DNA of 64,000 nt from the NCBI GenBank assembly GCA_036426205.1, contig CM071573.1, forward strand, positions 43,822,643 to 43,886,642, read 5' to 3'. The stretch is from Ascaphus truei (taxonomy: Eukaryota; Chordata; Amphibia; Anura; Ascaphidae). The position numbers and the translations under genes were made by a program. The notes below the pieces were generated by a model. That model worked only from the letters and a program-made list of their open reading frames with translations. It had not been told where the DNA came from and made no database searches. Shown here piece by piece: positions 9,914-21,610 of this stretch (its first letter is position 1; the number at the start of each line of letters is the position of its first letter).

Positions 9914-12127
9914 ACTGGTCAAATGTCCAGCAGCAAATAAGTTAAAAGCACATAAATCTCTCTAACCCGTCTCTGGCTCTCCTCCCCTCTCATTTACAGC
10001 ATACTAATTGAACTCTCCTATCCACACCTATTACTTAAAAGGATACCAAGGGAACCTCGTCAGTTGAACCGGGTCATTCAAAGTTGTCAGCTTCCTCCAA
10101 TTGCCAAGATATATATACACACACTCGTGTGCAAGTACCCTTAAGTAAAAACAAAGATGGCTGTAGGGTCACCCAATCTGAAGCTGCAATGTCAACTCCT
10201 GATGATGTCACAGATTTCTGTTGGCTGTGAGAGTGGGGCTGACACCCAGATGCCATATTGTAGAACTTTTGTAAGGACATTTTCAAATTAAATATCTCCG
10301 AAACAAGGGCTACCCATAGCTTGGAGTGTCGCAGTCCAGCTCCTTGGGACTTCTTCTTTCAAATAATGTAAAAATATATATATTATATGTAAAAAATGAG
10401 GGCCACTGATTTTTTGCTTTACATCTAAATAACACAACAATTTCTACTGATGTGACAAAATGCAGATGTTGCTACATTGACTCAAATATTGCAGCTGTAA
10501 GGGCTATATATGTGATTTTTTTTATTATTATTACAATTGTGGGCAGTTATTTTATATTAGTATGTCTCTGAATTCTGAAGCTCGTAGTAAAGGTAATTGG
10601 CAATGGCATTGAAGTATCTAAGTAGGATGAAAATTAGCACGTGTAAAAAATACTTTGTGGGACTGAGGTTTAAAAAGAAAAGTATGTATCCAAGGTCACA
10701 GGTACCTTGAATTGCACTTGGTATAACATTCTTCATGCTTCTATCTCCAAAACGGTGCGTATGCTTGAAACTCTTATGAAATATGCAGCACTAGGGTGAG
10801 TATGTTCTGTTTACTCTATCATTTGTATGATTTGATATCTGAAATGTGTCACCACTCTGGGGAAATACACCTTGCCACTGATTGCACTGTTGTGATATAT
10901 GGGGGTTTTCAGCACTTTTGTTTCTATTTCAGATGCAAGAGATATTGACAGAAAAAGAAAATGATGCCACGTGCTACTTTTGATAAACTTTAGCCACAAA
11001 GTTCTTTGACGTTAACCATTTCACTGCTGGAGATAGAAATTATACCTTCTCCGCTTTTACAGTATTCATCAGAACAAAATGGAAACGCTACTCGACCAAC
11101 AGAGTGCCATGTTTCATGCCCCATGTATCTTCAGTTTAAGTTGGTTCATGTCTGAGGAGTAATGGGCAAAGGTGTCAGGATACAAGTGGGATTCTAAATT
11201 GGAAAACATTGATTGCAAACCATAATGTAGCAAACACATGTATCGTTCATCCCCAACACATGTACAGACTTGCTTAGATCGTTCTAAATGCCAGTAACGG
11301 TATAAAGTGTCGATAGGGTAGAATCTAGAAATCGACACATTTTGTATTATCACGGTATATAATTGATCTGACCCGAGAGCAATAACATAAATTGTGAGAA
11401 GAATTCAACTGGGATTTAATATCATCTTTCAAAAATGTATTTCCAAAAGAAATCGTTTTGCATCCGCTGACATTGTAAATGGATCAGTGCCTCTGGATTT
11501 GCAAGACAGAGAACAAATGTAGGAAATTATGCAAAGTAGTCACTGGGCACATTTTCTGATTTCATTTGTGATAAATGAAGGTAATGAAAGATTGTGAAAT
11601 ATCTGTGTAGCAAAAGTTTAAAACCCCAAACTATAGCGGTCTATTTGATAACACCCCTATGCACAGCAAACCTATGATTTGCTTGTATCTTGTCATTACC
11701 TACATAGAGTCACAAAGGAGAGAGACAGGGGGACTAGTCACACTTACATTGATAGGCTTCATTATGACAAGTTAACCACCTCCTTCCTTACCCACTCTAT
11801 ATTGTAATCCAAGCCAAGAGCAGCAACACTGATGCACAGTCCTTTGATTAATCAATGTTGAGGGGCTTATTCATGAGGAAATTGAATAATTGTTGGACCA
11901 CAATGGCCAGTCTGGGAGCCTAGTAATGGTATCCAGTGTTAATAAATTGAACATTCTCAGTTAAATGGATTAGACTCAAGTCTTGTTTTATTAAAATAAC
12001 TGTTACAATGAACCCACTGCCCATCCTTGAGGAGGTATCTCTGATTTTAGTGAAGACAACCTCTGCTCATAATGGCATTGAAGGATACAGGAGCCTGAAA
12101 TATATTGGAGATACAGTACAGGGCTGC
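9914..12127. other. No recognised feature
   Basis: About 2.2 kb without recognised repeats, one of the cleanest unique-looking stretches. Small minus-strand frames at 10074-10286, 10811-10999 and 11114-11353 have no family resemblance. It is a candidate for host intron or intergenic sequence. Confidence 0.5.
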
Positions 12128-12420
12128 TCTAAAACTGTAATGGGTGCCCTTGAGATGTAGCTACTATGTAATGGGATCTGGCACTCCGGGGGCCCCTGAC
12201 GTAGAAGCTATACCATATAGTTCCTGCTCATTCTTCATGGGGACATCATGTTCACAGCCCAGAACGCAACCTATAAGGAAGTGGAACAGAAGGCAAAGGA
12301 CTCCTCCCCATCCATTCCATCATCAGTGATGGAGCGATCATGTGACTACTTGGTCGCATGAGCTCGAGTGCCGTAGGGGGCATCGCACTCAGTGCCGAAG
12401 CCCCTCAAGCACTAAAATGA
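12128..12420. repeat. Interspersed repeat family E
   Basis: Shares tgtagctactatgtaatgg, tctggcactcc, gactcctcccc and a catcagtgatggagcgatca-like segment with 28355-28560 in the same order and orientation. CpG content is higher than in the flanks. The ends are not defined and no terminal repeats were recognised. Confidence 0.5.
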
Positions 12421-13494
12421 TGAATGCATCGGTTGAAATGATCAGAACCCTTTGCCCTGTGTCTGGATGCCTGATTTGCAAAGCATCCAATTTGTAAATA
12501 CATGGACACACAGTAGGGGATTACTATCAACATCAATCCCGTATACTTCCAAAACTGGCAAAACAGCCTAGTTAGGAACCAACACATTCGTCCCACTGTG
12601 TTATTACTGGGAGTTAAAGGGTTTTAAAAAGCATGTCACAAGTTCTGATTGTGTAATGTAAGAACTATTTGGCATAAGCTTACTATTACATTTACATGGG
12701 AGTGAAGATCTTAGTATATATGTGATTTATCACTGTCTGGCTTCTGTTTATGTATTCGTACATTTAAAGATCACATTTTTTTTTAACAGTAACTTTACCG
12801 TAATTAATGATAGGGAATAACACTGAATCCAGCACTTATTTGTTAATGAGGCAAATAGTTCTTCAGTCCTACAAAATAGCACTTTACATCGTTAAAATGT
12901 TACTTATTGATAACCCATTCACTGCCTCCGGGTCAGAAAAAACATGACAAATTGCATCACTGTATTCTGGAAAGCAATGGAAATAAATTATATATTAAAA
13001 GGCTTTACAGTTTATTGCAAATCCAACTAGCATTCAGTTCTACATAGCAAGAAATCCCATCTCACCCAATGGGATGGATGTGTCAAATATTCCCCAAGTG
13101 CAACTGCAATTTTGACTCGCTTGTGGAGCACCAAGTTGCATTGCATTCAATAACTGCTCCCAGACTTTAGGGAACAGACCCCTGACCCTTTAAACAAACC
13201 AAAATAAACTCAGGAGTGATTTCTCCAGCAGTTTGTGTGCAGAATTATCAAATACCAGCTATTGTGAAGTACACTTCTTTCTGCTGCTGCTTATCTTTTC
13301 GTTTTTTTTTATTGAAATATGTTTTTGATTCAGAGAAATATAATCATTTAAGCACTAGGGAGTACTACAAAGGAACAACGAAATGAAAATATAAAGCAAA
13401 CATACAGCCTGTTGTGTCTCTGTGCCTCATAGTATTGGATGCTTTAAAGGAGTTATTCATGATTTATTTTTTTATTACTGTTTTTTAACAGGTT
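12421..13494. other. No recognised feature apart from a possible L1-like tail
   Basis: Mostly unique-looking. Near 13298-13330 a T-rich run followed by attgaaatatgtttttg resembles the minus-strand start of an L1-type poly(A) end, but no target duplication was found. Confidence 0.4.
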
Positions 13495-13785
13495 TGAAGC
13501 AGGGTGTCTCCACAACCCCATTAATTTCAGCTCCGGGGACCCCCTATTTCATGAGATACCTCAAAAGGGGGTACCAGTATCTTGGCAAAGTATAAAGCTC
13601 CCGCATCACACCGGCCAATAGGAAGCCAAAGCTGATGATGTTCCGGCTTTCTATTGATACGAATGCGTGTGAGCTTTGAAAATTCGCCATTACATGAACC
13701 CTGCTAGCCGAGTGGCTACCGCCATCTACTACAGAGGTATCTCTGGAAGCAGGAGGTCCCAGAGTTTAAATTAATGGGGTTCAGT
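13495..13785. repeat. Interspersed inverted-repeat element, family D
   Basis: Left segment aaccccattaatttcagctc and right segment aattaatggggttcag are inverted repeats, with gaagcagg near both. The interior has ccggccaataggaagcc. Related pieces are at 19650-19860, 21520-21610, 28630-28905 and 48700-48770. There is no coding capacity; probably a DNA-transposon derivative. Confidence 0.55.
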
Positions 13786-14202
13786 TCTTTAAGAGGACAT
13801 TGTGCAGGAAGGCAGTATCCACAGCAAATGAATGAAGTGTATCTAGTGATATGGAATCTGAAGCAGTTAAAAGATTTACTAATAGCCACCCTGCACTGTG
13901 TCAGACTGTTGACACAGCATGTGAATGAAGAATCCAGAGGTCTTTTGGTTTTGCCAGCCCACCAATCTAAGTAAGATTCTCCCTGTCATTATGTCCCCCT
14001 CTCCCCTCTGAGTGCCTTATTGCCCTGACAGATACTTATACCCCTCAGTAACCCCATGCCTTATATTTTCGGCTATCTATATTCTTCTACAGATGACCCA
14101 CCCGAGTGCCTTATTGTTACCCACTGTTCCCCCCTCCCCCACCCCCGGTGCCTATAATCCTGAGGCCAGGTTTCGCATATTACAGATTACTATGGAGTTA
14201 TG

Positions 14203-14972
14203 TATGTGTAATCCTGTTTCCCCCACCCAATCTCACATAGGGTCTATCTTGGGGAAAGCTGCACTGGTTACTAATGGTAGTGTGGTGCATACCTGCTGGT
14301 AACAGGGGGCCCTGAGTCTCCGGACTGTGTTATGGGTAAGGTCAGGACAGGCTTCTGGGGTCTTGCCCGAATCATACTCACTGTGACAGCGCCTCCATCT
14401 CTTGCAGCCCCCAGATGTGTGGGGAGAAATCTCTGCAGGAGAACTACTTCTTCTTCTCCCTGATAGATTTCAGTCTCAGGCCAGAAGTATGTTAAATAGA
14501 GGATCTTTATTCGGTCTTTCTCTCAATCAATGGTAGTGCACAGCTTACACTGAATCAATTTGGATCACTCAGGTCTTCACCTTTAGAATGTCCCTGGACC
14601 TTCACTGCCGGCAACCAGCCACCAGGAGCAGTCTTTGCTCTTCCCTTTCCCCCTTGTGGGGTAAGGGGAATAGTCTTCCACTTGTCCCCACAGGACTGAG
14701 CCCTGCACTACAGAGTTGGAGAGACCACACCTCTATCACGGTAGAGGCACAACTACAACATTGAGGATGTGCAGCTTCTTAAGTCAGTTCCAGTAAGAAC
14801 CAGCCCACTGTCCCTGATTAGACAGCAGGCCGGATTGCACTACCTTCTCTGACTCACTGAGCTGCAAGGTGTGGGGGAAACCCATGATTACTCCTGGAAA
14901 CCTGCTCTTACCAGGGATTGCTCCCAGGTGGAGGGCAGACCTATAGCCCAAAATCAGCCAGGGCTACATATG
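14203..14972 (+). mobile_element. Solo LTR, 762 bp, 4-bp target duplication
   Basis: The LTR is 14207-14968, starting tgtaatcctgtttccc and ending ccagggctaca, so it has TGTA...TACA termini. It is flanked by perfect tatg duplications (14203-14206 and 14969-14972). It shares acagcgcctcca and short motifs with the LTRs at 6003, 34853 and 41123. No internal region is present, so this is a solo LTR produced by LTR-LTR recombination. Gypsy or ERV origin cannot be settled from the LTR alone. The orientation is inferred from shared motifs. Confidence 0.85.
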
Positions 14973-15019
14973 TATTTTTGTAATAATATATTTTTGGACA
15001 TATTCAACATATCAGATTG

Positions 15020-16062
15020 GCATATTGTTATTGAAAGTTTTTTAGTTCTATATTTTGTTTATTTTTCATTTTGTTCAGATTTTAATATGTTTCATAGTAG
15101 TTTTGAATATGTACTTGTGTTTTTGCCATGTATATCTTGTGCACAGAGGACAGCGCTATAAGAAACATTTCTTTTTGAGTATTTTCATTAGATCCCATTT
15201 TCACGCCCGGTGTGGCGTGGATGGGACGTGCCTGTGTAAGGCACCGTGAGGACCGACAAAGCACCAACATTGACAGCTAGCACTGAAAATGAATAACATC
15301 AACAAGAACACATAACTGATACCGCATGCTACACTTATGGAAAAATATCTTCCCTTCTCCACCGTTAAAATGGTGCAGAAACAAAGATCTGAAAAACAAG
15401 ACAGTAAACATGGCGGAAATCATGTGCGCAGAGTAACAAAAGCCCGTGCAAAGCGCACAAGCAGAGCTGATTGCACTAATCTTATCTCAGGTAAATACTC
15501 CCCTTGTTAATGAACATTTCAATTCCCTAAAACAAGTACTGTAATTGAGGACTTTTAAAGCAATTTGTCTCAGCAACACACCAAGCTGACCAAATTGGAA
15601 CAATACACAGTAGCTGACGGGAGCCGGAACAGGTAATACAATCCTGCAATTACAAAAAAAAACAATGCAGATTTAACAGTCAGAGGGCTTTGATTACTGG
15701 GACGGGTGTACTTACAGTATATAGAATGAGTTCTATAAGAATTGGGATTAAAAGTGGAAACCAATATTTGATTTCAGAATGGCATTAAATTATACTCTTG
15801 AAAATAAATCACCTGTCGCTCTTAATGTATAAAAACTTCAGTAAAATATAAACTAAGTGATATATAACCGTAAATATATTAGAATAAATTCAAATAGTCA
15901 CTTCAATTCAAAAAGTGACACATTTGTGAAATTGTGATAAAGATGATAAATATAACCAGTTTGCCGCTCTGAACCCAAAAAGGACCGTCCTCTGTAGTCC
16001 TGAAGTGGCAATCTTGGAAATGTCGGGAGCGCTCCCCAGATTTCCAAGATTGATAAATTATA
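15020..16062. other. No recognised feature
   Basis: AT-rich sequence without recognisable repeats. A CpG-containing stretch near 15180-15250 is unassigned. Confidence 0.45.
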
Positions 16063-17390
16063 CTCTAACTCAGGGGTCCACAAAGTTTTGATCCTGCGCC
16101 CCCCTGCCTGCTCACATGCCGGCTCGCGCCCCCCCCCCCTCCAGTTCGGCTCAGCATCAAATGACGTTGCTGGGTCATGTGACATCACGGAGCCATGGCA
16201 ACGCGACGTCACATGATCACGCGGCGTCATTTAACCCCAGGTTACCATGGCGACGTGTCTGTAAGGAATCCGCTCCTCGGTTTAATGTTTGCCTTAACTT
16301 GCAGACCTGTGCAGTCCTGGAACACTTTCCCGGATATTTACTGCAGCCTGGATTCACTCACCAAAGCAATACTGCCACACGCCCCTTCTGCCATTGGTTC
16401 TCTGACCTTTAAGTGTTGCCTTCCCATAATGCCCCCTGCCGAGCATAGTCCTTCCTGGATGTCTCTGTGTTCTGCCATAAGCCTTGTCTTGTCTGTCTCC
16501 TTGGTTCCTGAGACCGGCTGCTAGTGTCACGCAGCGGTCTGTTCCTGTGCTGAAGCGGAGTACTCTCCTTGTTGTCTTCAGCTCCCTGGTTCCTGTGACC
16601 GGCTGCTAGTCTCATGCAGCGGTCAGTTCCTGTTTCCTGTGCTGAAGCTGAGTACTCTCCTTGTTACTTCAGCTCCTTGTTTCCTGTGACCGGCTGCTAT
16701 ATTCATGCAGCTGTCTGTTCCTGGTTTCCTGCACTGAAGCGGAGGTTTCCCTGAGTATCTTCAGCTTCCTGGTTCCTGGGGCCTACTCTTTCCCTAATCT
16801 AGAGAGGCCGTGTCCTGGTTCCTGCGCTGAATCGGAGGATTCCCCAGCCCATTCAGGACTCTTGCGCTGAAGCACTGGTTTACCAGTGCAGCTAGGCGGT
16901 GTGCTACTCTGGTCTGTCTACCACCTCCTGAGACCAGTACCATGGGCCATGGTCGCCGCACGCGCAGAGGCCACTCCCGCACTCCTAAGCTGAAGCGGGG
17001 CTCTCCTGACTACCTGTTGCCGAACTCCTGCTTGAACAACGTTTACCCTGATGTCTCCAGTCCTGACCCTGGCGTGTCCACCGACGATGCTGTCTTCTCC
17101 TATCCTGATCCTGCTACGTACGACTACGAACTGCGCAATCCGGATCAGCCTGCGCGGTCTCAGGTCGGTGCTTTTACAACCCCACCTCAGCCACGCGGTC
17201 CGACCCAGGTTTGTGGCGAGCACAGTCGTGACAGTGTCACAGAAGACCAAGTAGGAGAAGCTGCAGAGGACTCGCAAAGTCCCCCGGCATTTACTTTAAA
17301 TGCCCTGGGGGAAAGCACGGTATCTGTGTAGCCACCTTGCCCCCTCTGGACAATCTCCCGCCCCCCACTTTGCGCACCCCTGCTCTAACT
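16063..17390. mobile_element. hAT family B element with nested solo LTR
   Basis: The element is 16071-17382, beginning caggggtccacaaagtttt and ending actttgcgcacccctg. It is flanked by a perfect 8-bp ctctaact duplication (16063-16070 and 17383-17390). Without the nested LTR it is about 340 bp: a C-rich left terminus, a tgacgtcac-rich middle and a right segment with aaatgccctggggg. The copy at 55567 has the same order of segments. It is nonautonomous; the transposase remnant at 61884 shares its terminus. Confidence 0.95.
16255..17238 (+). mobile_element. Gypsy-like solo LTR nested in the hAT element
   Basis: The LTR is 16260-17233, starting tgtaaggaatccgctcc and ending cacagtcgtgaca, with 5-bp gtgtc duplications (16255-16259 and 17234-17238). 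The 5-bp duplication and TG...CA ends fit Gypsy/Ty3. It contains three to four diverged direct repeats of about 80-110 bp (16490-16870), each with ctgtgaccggctgctag and gtactctccttgtt-type motifs. The region with acctgttgccgaac and acctcagccacgcgg resembles the LTR at 33178-33610. A 129-codon frame inside it is not a recognised gene. Confidence 0.9.
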
Positions 17391-17559
17391 GAAACAAATA
17401 TATGATTTAATGTGTACTATGTGTTTTTATATATGTATTTCGGTTTTATGATGCAGCGAGCTATAATGGCTGGAAACAAGAGCTCCTATTCCAACGAATT
17501 GTGGAAAAGTAGGAATGATAAAGTGTTTAAAGCCTCAAAAGTACAATGTAAATGTTACA

Positions 17560-17965
17560 TGGAATTTCTTGGATTGTAGGCGGCGTTAATGCATCTGCGA
17601 AAAGTGGGAAGACATTCAACCATCTAAGAAATGAGGTGCCGACTTAACACTACTACAGGAAACTGAACTAACCCACGAGGAACCGGAGACATTGCAAAGA
17701 GATTGGTTAGGAAAATGGTGGTGCCCATACTAATAATAAAAAGGCATTGATTACAAATTCTCGGCACAAAAGACAGATCGCCAGGTATATTATGCCTTAA
17801 ATTAAAGTGACAGGGATTAAATTAAAGATAGGAAATGCGTACGACCCCAATTCCTACAATAACAAGTTTATTACCAAAGTAATTGAAGAGATGCAGAAAG
17901 GAGAATGAGGCCAACTGATTTTGGGAGGCGATCTAAACTGGCTTGATAATTGGTACAGATGTAGC
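17560..17965 (+). pseudogene. L1-type LINE endonuclease remnant
   Basis: Conceptual plus-strand translation gives, in order, a LLQETEL piece (about 17650), a GNAYDPNSYNN piece (about 17830) and a LILGGDLNWLD piece (about 17917). These correspond to the conserved blocks of APE-type endonuclease in L1-clade ORF2 proteins, where the glutamate of QET and the asparagine of the GDxN block are catalytic. In-frame stops such as a TGA just before the last block show it is dead. The reverse transcriptase portion is missing downstream. Confidence 0.75.
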
Positions 17966-18872
17966 CAGCCTTACTGTTTTTGGCACCACAATAAACCAAG
18001 TGTGATCCCCAGAATTTCTTCATAACCTCAAATACCGTACACTTCCTAACCCATAACCTCCAAAAGTTCTCCCAAACTGCTCAGTCACTGAAAGAGATGG
18101 CGCTCTAGAGCAGATTTCCTTCACTATACATTCATGTTCCTCCTAGAGCACTTCCCATTCCATTGCCAAGCAAACTGTGCAGTACTTTTTTCCTGAATAA
18201 CAATGTAGTGACCATATGAACCCGTATGTTGGCAGTGGGACAATAAGCCAACACTATTGTCCATTACTGACTTTACAAAAAAATAGGGGACAAAGTTGGG
18301 TGGAAATAGTACCCGATTTATGAAAGAAACAAATCCAAGTGAATGTAATGGTGAACCAGCCATTTTGTGCAACCCCATTTTAATTACTAAATTATATACT
18401 GCAGAAAATATGTATATCATATATGAAATAAAGATCCAAGTGGAGTTTTATTCATTTAATCTTTAAAATGAAATAAAATTTGACTGGGCTCTTTAATAAC
18501 ACTTTGCCCAAGAGGCATAGCTGGTGCTCGGAGGGGTCAGAACTGAGAGACTTCAGGGTGGGGCTGAGTTTACTCTCCTAACCCCAAAATTCACCGCTCT
18601 CTACTTTTAGGTGCAACATTATCTGAGAAACAAGTAGGAGAATGTGGCTCAATATGCAAATGATTCAATCATTTCAAATCAGACAGATTTTTATATTTCA
18701 ATTATTGGTTATTAATACGCTATTTCTTATATTTTTTTCTCTTTACTTAGGAGACTGGCATCTTGTTTTACTTACAAACACATCACTGACAATTCTGTGT
18801 CTAGTTCCTAATACTATTGATTTTACCCAGACATCTACTGTACATAACAAATGGTGCATAGGCTTCTACAAG
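17966..18872. other. No recognised feature
   Basis: Unique-looking sequence between the LINE remnant and a CORE-SINE. No exon-like signal. Confidence 0.45.
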
Positions 18873-19060
18873 AGAAGGAGCGGCTCAGCGAGTGAAGACA
18901 CTGATTCTTATAATGGCACTGAGTTTGAAGCTGGGGAACCTTGTTCAGTTCAGCTCCCTGTGACTTTGGGAAAGTCACTTTATCTCCTTGTGCCTCAGGC
19001 ATCAAAAACTTACATTGTAAGCACATATGGGCAGGGGCTGTGCTTGTAAAACTCCTACGT
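18873..19060 (+). mobile_element. CORE-SINE (MIR-like)
   Basis: The tRNA-derived head has an A-box-like cggctcagcgagtgaag. A CORE/MIR-type block follows (gtgactttgggaaagtcac, then ttgtgcctcag), then a tail with attgtaagcacatatggg and caggggctgtgc. The order head, core, tail is that of MIR-type SINEs. It lacks the final tgtaaagcgcta segment seen in the 53916 copy. Confidence 0.85.
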
Positions 19061-19649
19061 GCTTATACAGAAGGGCACTTTATCTTTGTGACTTCTGCTA
19101 CATATCGAAATGTGTATACACACTGGCCATGTAGTCAATTATTAAGAAAAATCAACAGTGACATTCCATATTAGTTGGTCTTAGGTCAATAATGGTCAGT
19201 TAGGCAAAGAAGATAGAATTATCTTGCACTTTGAGAATTTTAGAGCTTGTACATTGAGACGCATGTGTGAACTGGCGTTTCTTTCTCACACCTACTAATC
19301 CTAAGCAAACATCTTAAGACGAATAGTAAACACAACCAAGGAATTTTACCCTATACACCCACTTTGGCTATTACTTCACAATATCTATTCATGGCTGAGC
19401 TTTACAATACAAACATTAGTTGGAATAGCATTCTGTACACTTAGTCTATCTAAAGATCTCACATTTCTGACACAGTCACCGTCTATTTCAATTCACATGG
19501 AGCTTTGACCTTGAAACACCTTTATTATACCACCTATATTATCTTCAGTCAAGTTTTAAATGTGACAGGGAGCTGCCATGTTTCCGTCTAAGTTGTGAAG
19601 TTGCTGCATTACTTGAGGAGCAGTTCCTCCTACTCATTTTCTTGGCCAC
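19061..19649. other. No recognised feature
   Basis: Unique-looking sequence with no recognisable repeat. Confidence 0.45.
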
Positions 19650-19860
19650 CCATTTACAGGGTGGAATCCTGGGGTCCCTCTAATCCAAATGCCACTATTT
19701 TTAGCATTGTGGACCCCTTGGCACCCAAGATACTTAATGGTGAAGTTACAGGGTTTAAATCTGCCTTGGTAAACAAAATGGCTGCCAAATCTCAGGCCAA
19801 TAGGAAGCTGCAACATTATAATTGTGGTTTCCAATTGGACGGCCGTTGAAACCCTCTTTA
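19650..19860. repeat. Interspersed repeat family D fragment
   Basis: Shares ggcacccaagatacttaa, ggtgaagttac and caataggaagc with the copy at 28630-28905. Ends are not defined. A G/C homopolymer-rich tract follows at about 19955-19977. Confidence 0.5.
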
Positions 19861-20639
19861 AAAACTAGGTAATACTTATAACTTCAACAGCAAATAGCTC
19901 AGGGATTGTGGGTTCACCATAACTAAAATAGTGCAGTTCAGCTATGGAGGTCAGCCCCCCCGCCCCCCCCCCCCCGATTCCACCCTTAAAAATTGAGGTT
20001 AGTTAGGCGGGACTGTAATTTTGTATTATTCATTTTTAAATTCTGTCTAGTTGGCATACATTTCTGTAATCTGCATAGCAGGACTTCCTGTTGAAAACAA
20101 AGAAAAATACGGTATATTGCTTTTTTTGCCTTTCTAATAAAAGCTCAACCCAGTTGTACGTAGCGAAACCCGGAAAAGAAGCAAACACAACTCCAATAAT
20201 GCAGATAAAAATATTCTGTTTGAATGAAAATTATCAAATGTATGCACTGAAAAGTGTAATCATAAAAATTGACCCTCACAAGTAGTCCGATAAACCAGTC
20301 TCCCCGGTATTTTACAACGTGCCACACTGACCTGCCCACGTTCCCCCATCTTGTGGTGTTCCATGGAGTAGGGTAACCAGCACATTGGGGGATATTCTAC
20401 TACTGTAACTGCAAGTTGTGTCTAAAGAGCCCTTTGTGATGGGATTGGCATGCTTTGCTCTTGTGTAAGCCCTGCTCATGCCGTGCGGAAAAGGCTTTTT
20501 TTTACAAGCGGTTTCATGCCAGCACTGCCAATCCGGGCGGAATTACCAAAAAGGCGGAAACTCACATTTTTGGACAACTAGCTGAATTCTAGTAGCTCCA
20601 CTAAGTACAATATGTAAAACCGATTTTAACAACTCACGT

Positions 20640-21480
20640 TTCCTCTTGCACCTCTTTCAGGGGCTGAGATTGGCAGTTCCTACAGATACCCCAAACACTG
20701 GCCCTCAGGACCCTCCGGAACCGGAGGTATGGATTCATGGTTTTTAGCTTTTCACACTTAGTCGAATTCCTGAGCTGTTTCTGCCGCCGCCATTGGAACC
20801 TATGGCGCGACCCGCTCTCTCGGCACGACCCTTCTCAGGGGTCCAGGATACGGGGACCCGGTGGTGGTCGAGTGGGGGGAGGTCTAGGGACTAGGGGCAA
20901 AAAGAATTTTATTTCTGGGTGCCCTAGAACTGTAGATTCCCACGCCACTTAACGTTGAACTTGACTAATAAGTGATCAAAGCTCTTTTTCAGAAAAAGTA
21001 TCCGCTTTGCGGTTTTGCGGTTTGGACGGCAGCCAATTCGTTCCTGGAAAGCGCCGTCGAGGAATCACCATTGAAGTCAATGAGCCCATTGACTTACAAT
21101 GGGAAACCGCCGCTCCTCCTCTCGGACGCCATCTGCTCGTCTTCGAGGGAAACAGGTCCAAAACAGCAAGATCCGCCATTGAAATGCATTGAGCTCTAAT
21201 GGCGGCCTATGGGACCCTGCAAAATGGTGCCTGAAAAGGCGGGAAAATTACACAAAGGGCTATAATCACTAAAGAACTATTAACCCTTGCACTCCCAGAT
21301 GGATCCCAGTGTATGTGTGATGCAGACACCGATATAACCAGATATCACAATAAAGCATGGGAAAAGGGGAATATACATTTTCATGTTATAACAAGGGTTA
21401 AATCACAATTCTGGGCCGCAGCCCAGTTAACCCCTTGTCTCCCTGGTGAGGTCAGGGGATGGCCAAATGGGGTGCAATCC
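20640..21480. repeat. Unclassified CpG-containing block, probably transposon-derived
   Basis: GC-richer than both flanks, with paired imperfect inverted phrases such as cattgaagtcaatgagcc followed by cattgacttacaatgg, and paralogous-looking segments (aatggcggcctatggg). Three overlapping frames of 60-75 codons have no recognised domain. No terminal repeats or target duplication could be assigned. Confidence 0.35.
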
Positions 21481-21519
21481 CTTTAAAACCGGGCCACCCT
21501 CTTTCTCCCTCTACAGGCG

Positions 21520-21610
21520 CCCCCTACGGAGCTAAGTATCTTTGGAAGCAAGGGGTCTCCAGAGCTGAAATCAATGAGGTTCAGCTCCGGAGACCGCCGC
21601 TTCAATCTAA
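21520..21610. repeat. Interspersed repeat family D, palindromic end
   Basis: A short inverted repeat: ggtctccagagctgaa with ttcagctccggagacc. It corresponds to the terminal region of family D. Confidence 0.5.

Noticed and set aside
14012..14302. 96-codon plus-strand frame
   Set aside because: Runs across the left boundary of a solo LTR at 14207, so it cannot be an intact ancestral gene.
16918..17331. 119-129 codon frames on both strands
   Set aside because: They lie mainly in the LTR nested in the hAT element and cross its boundary; no family match.
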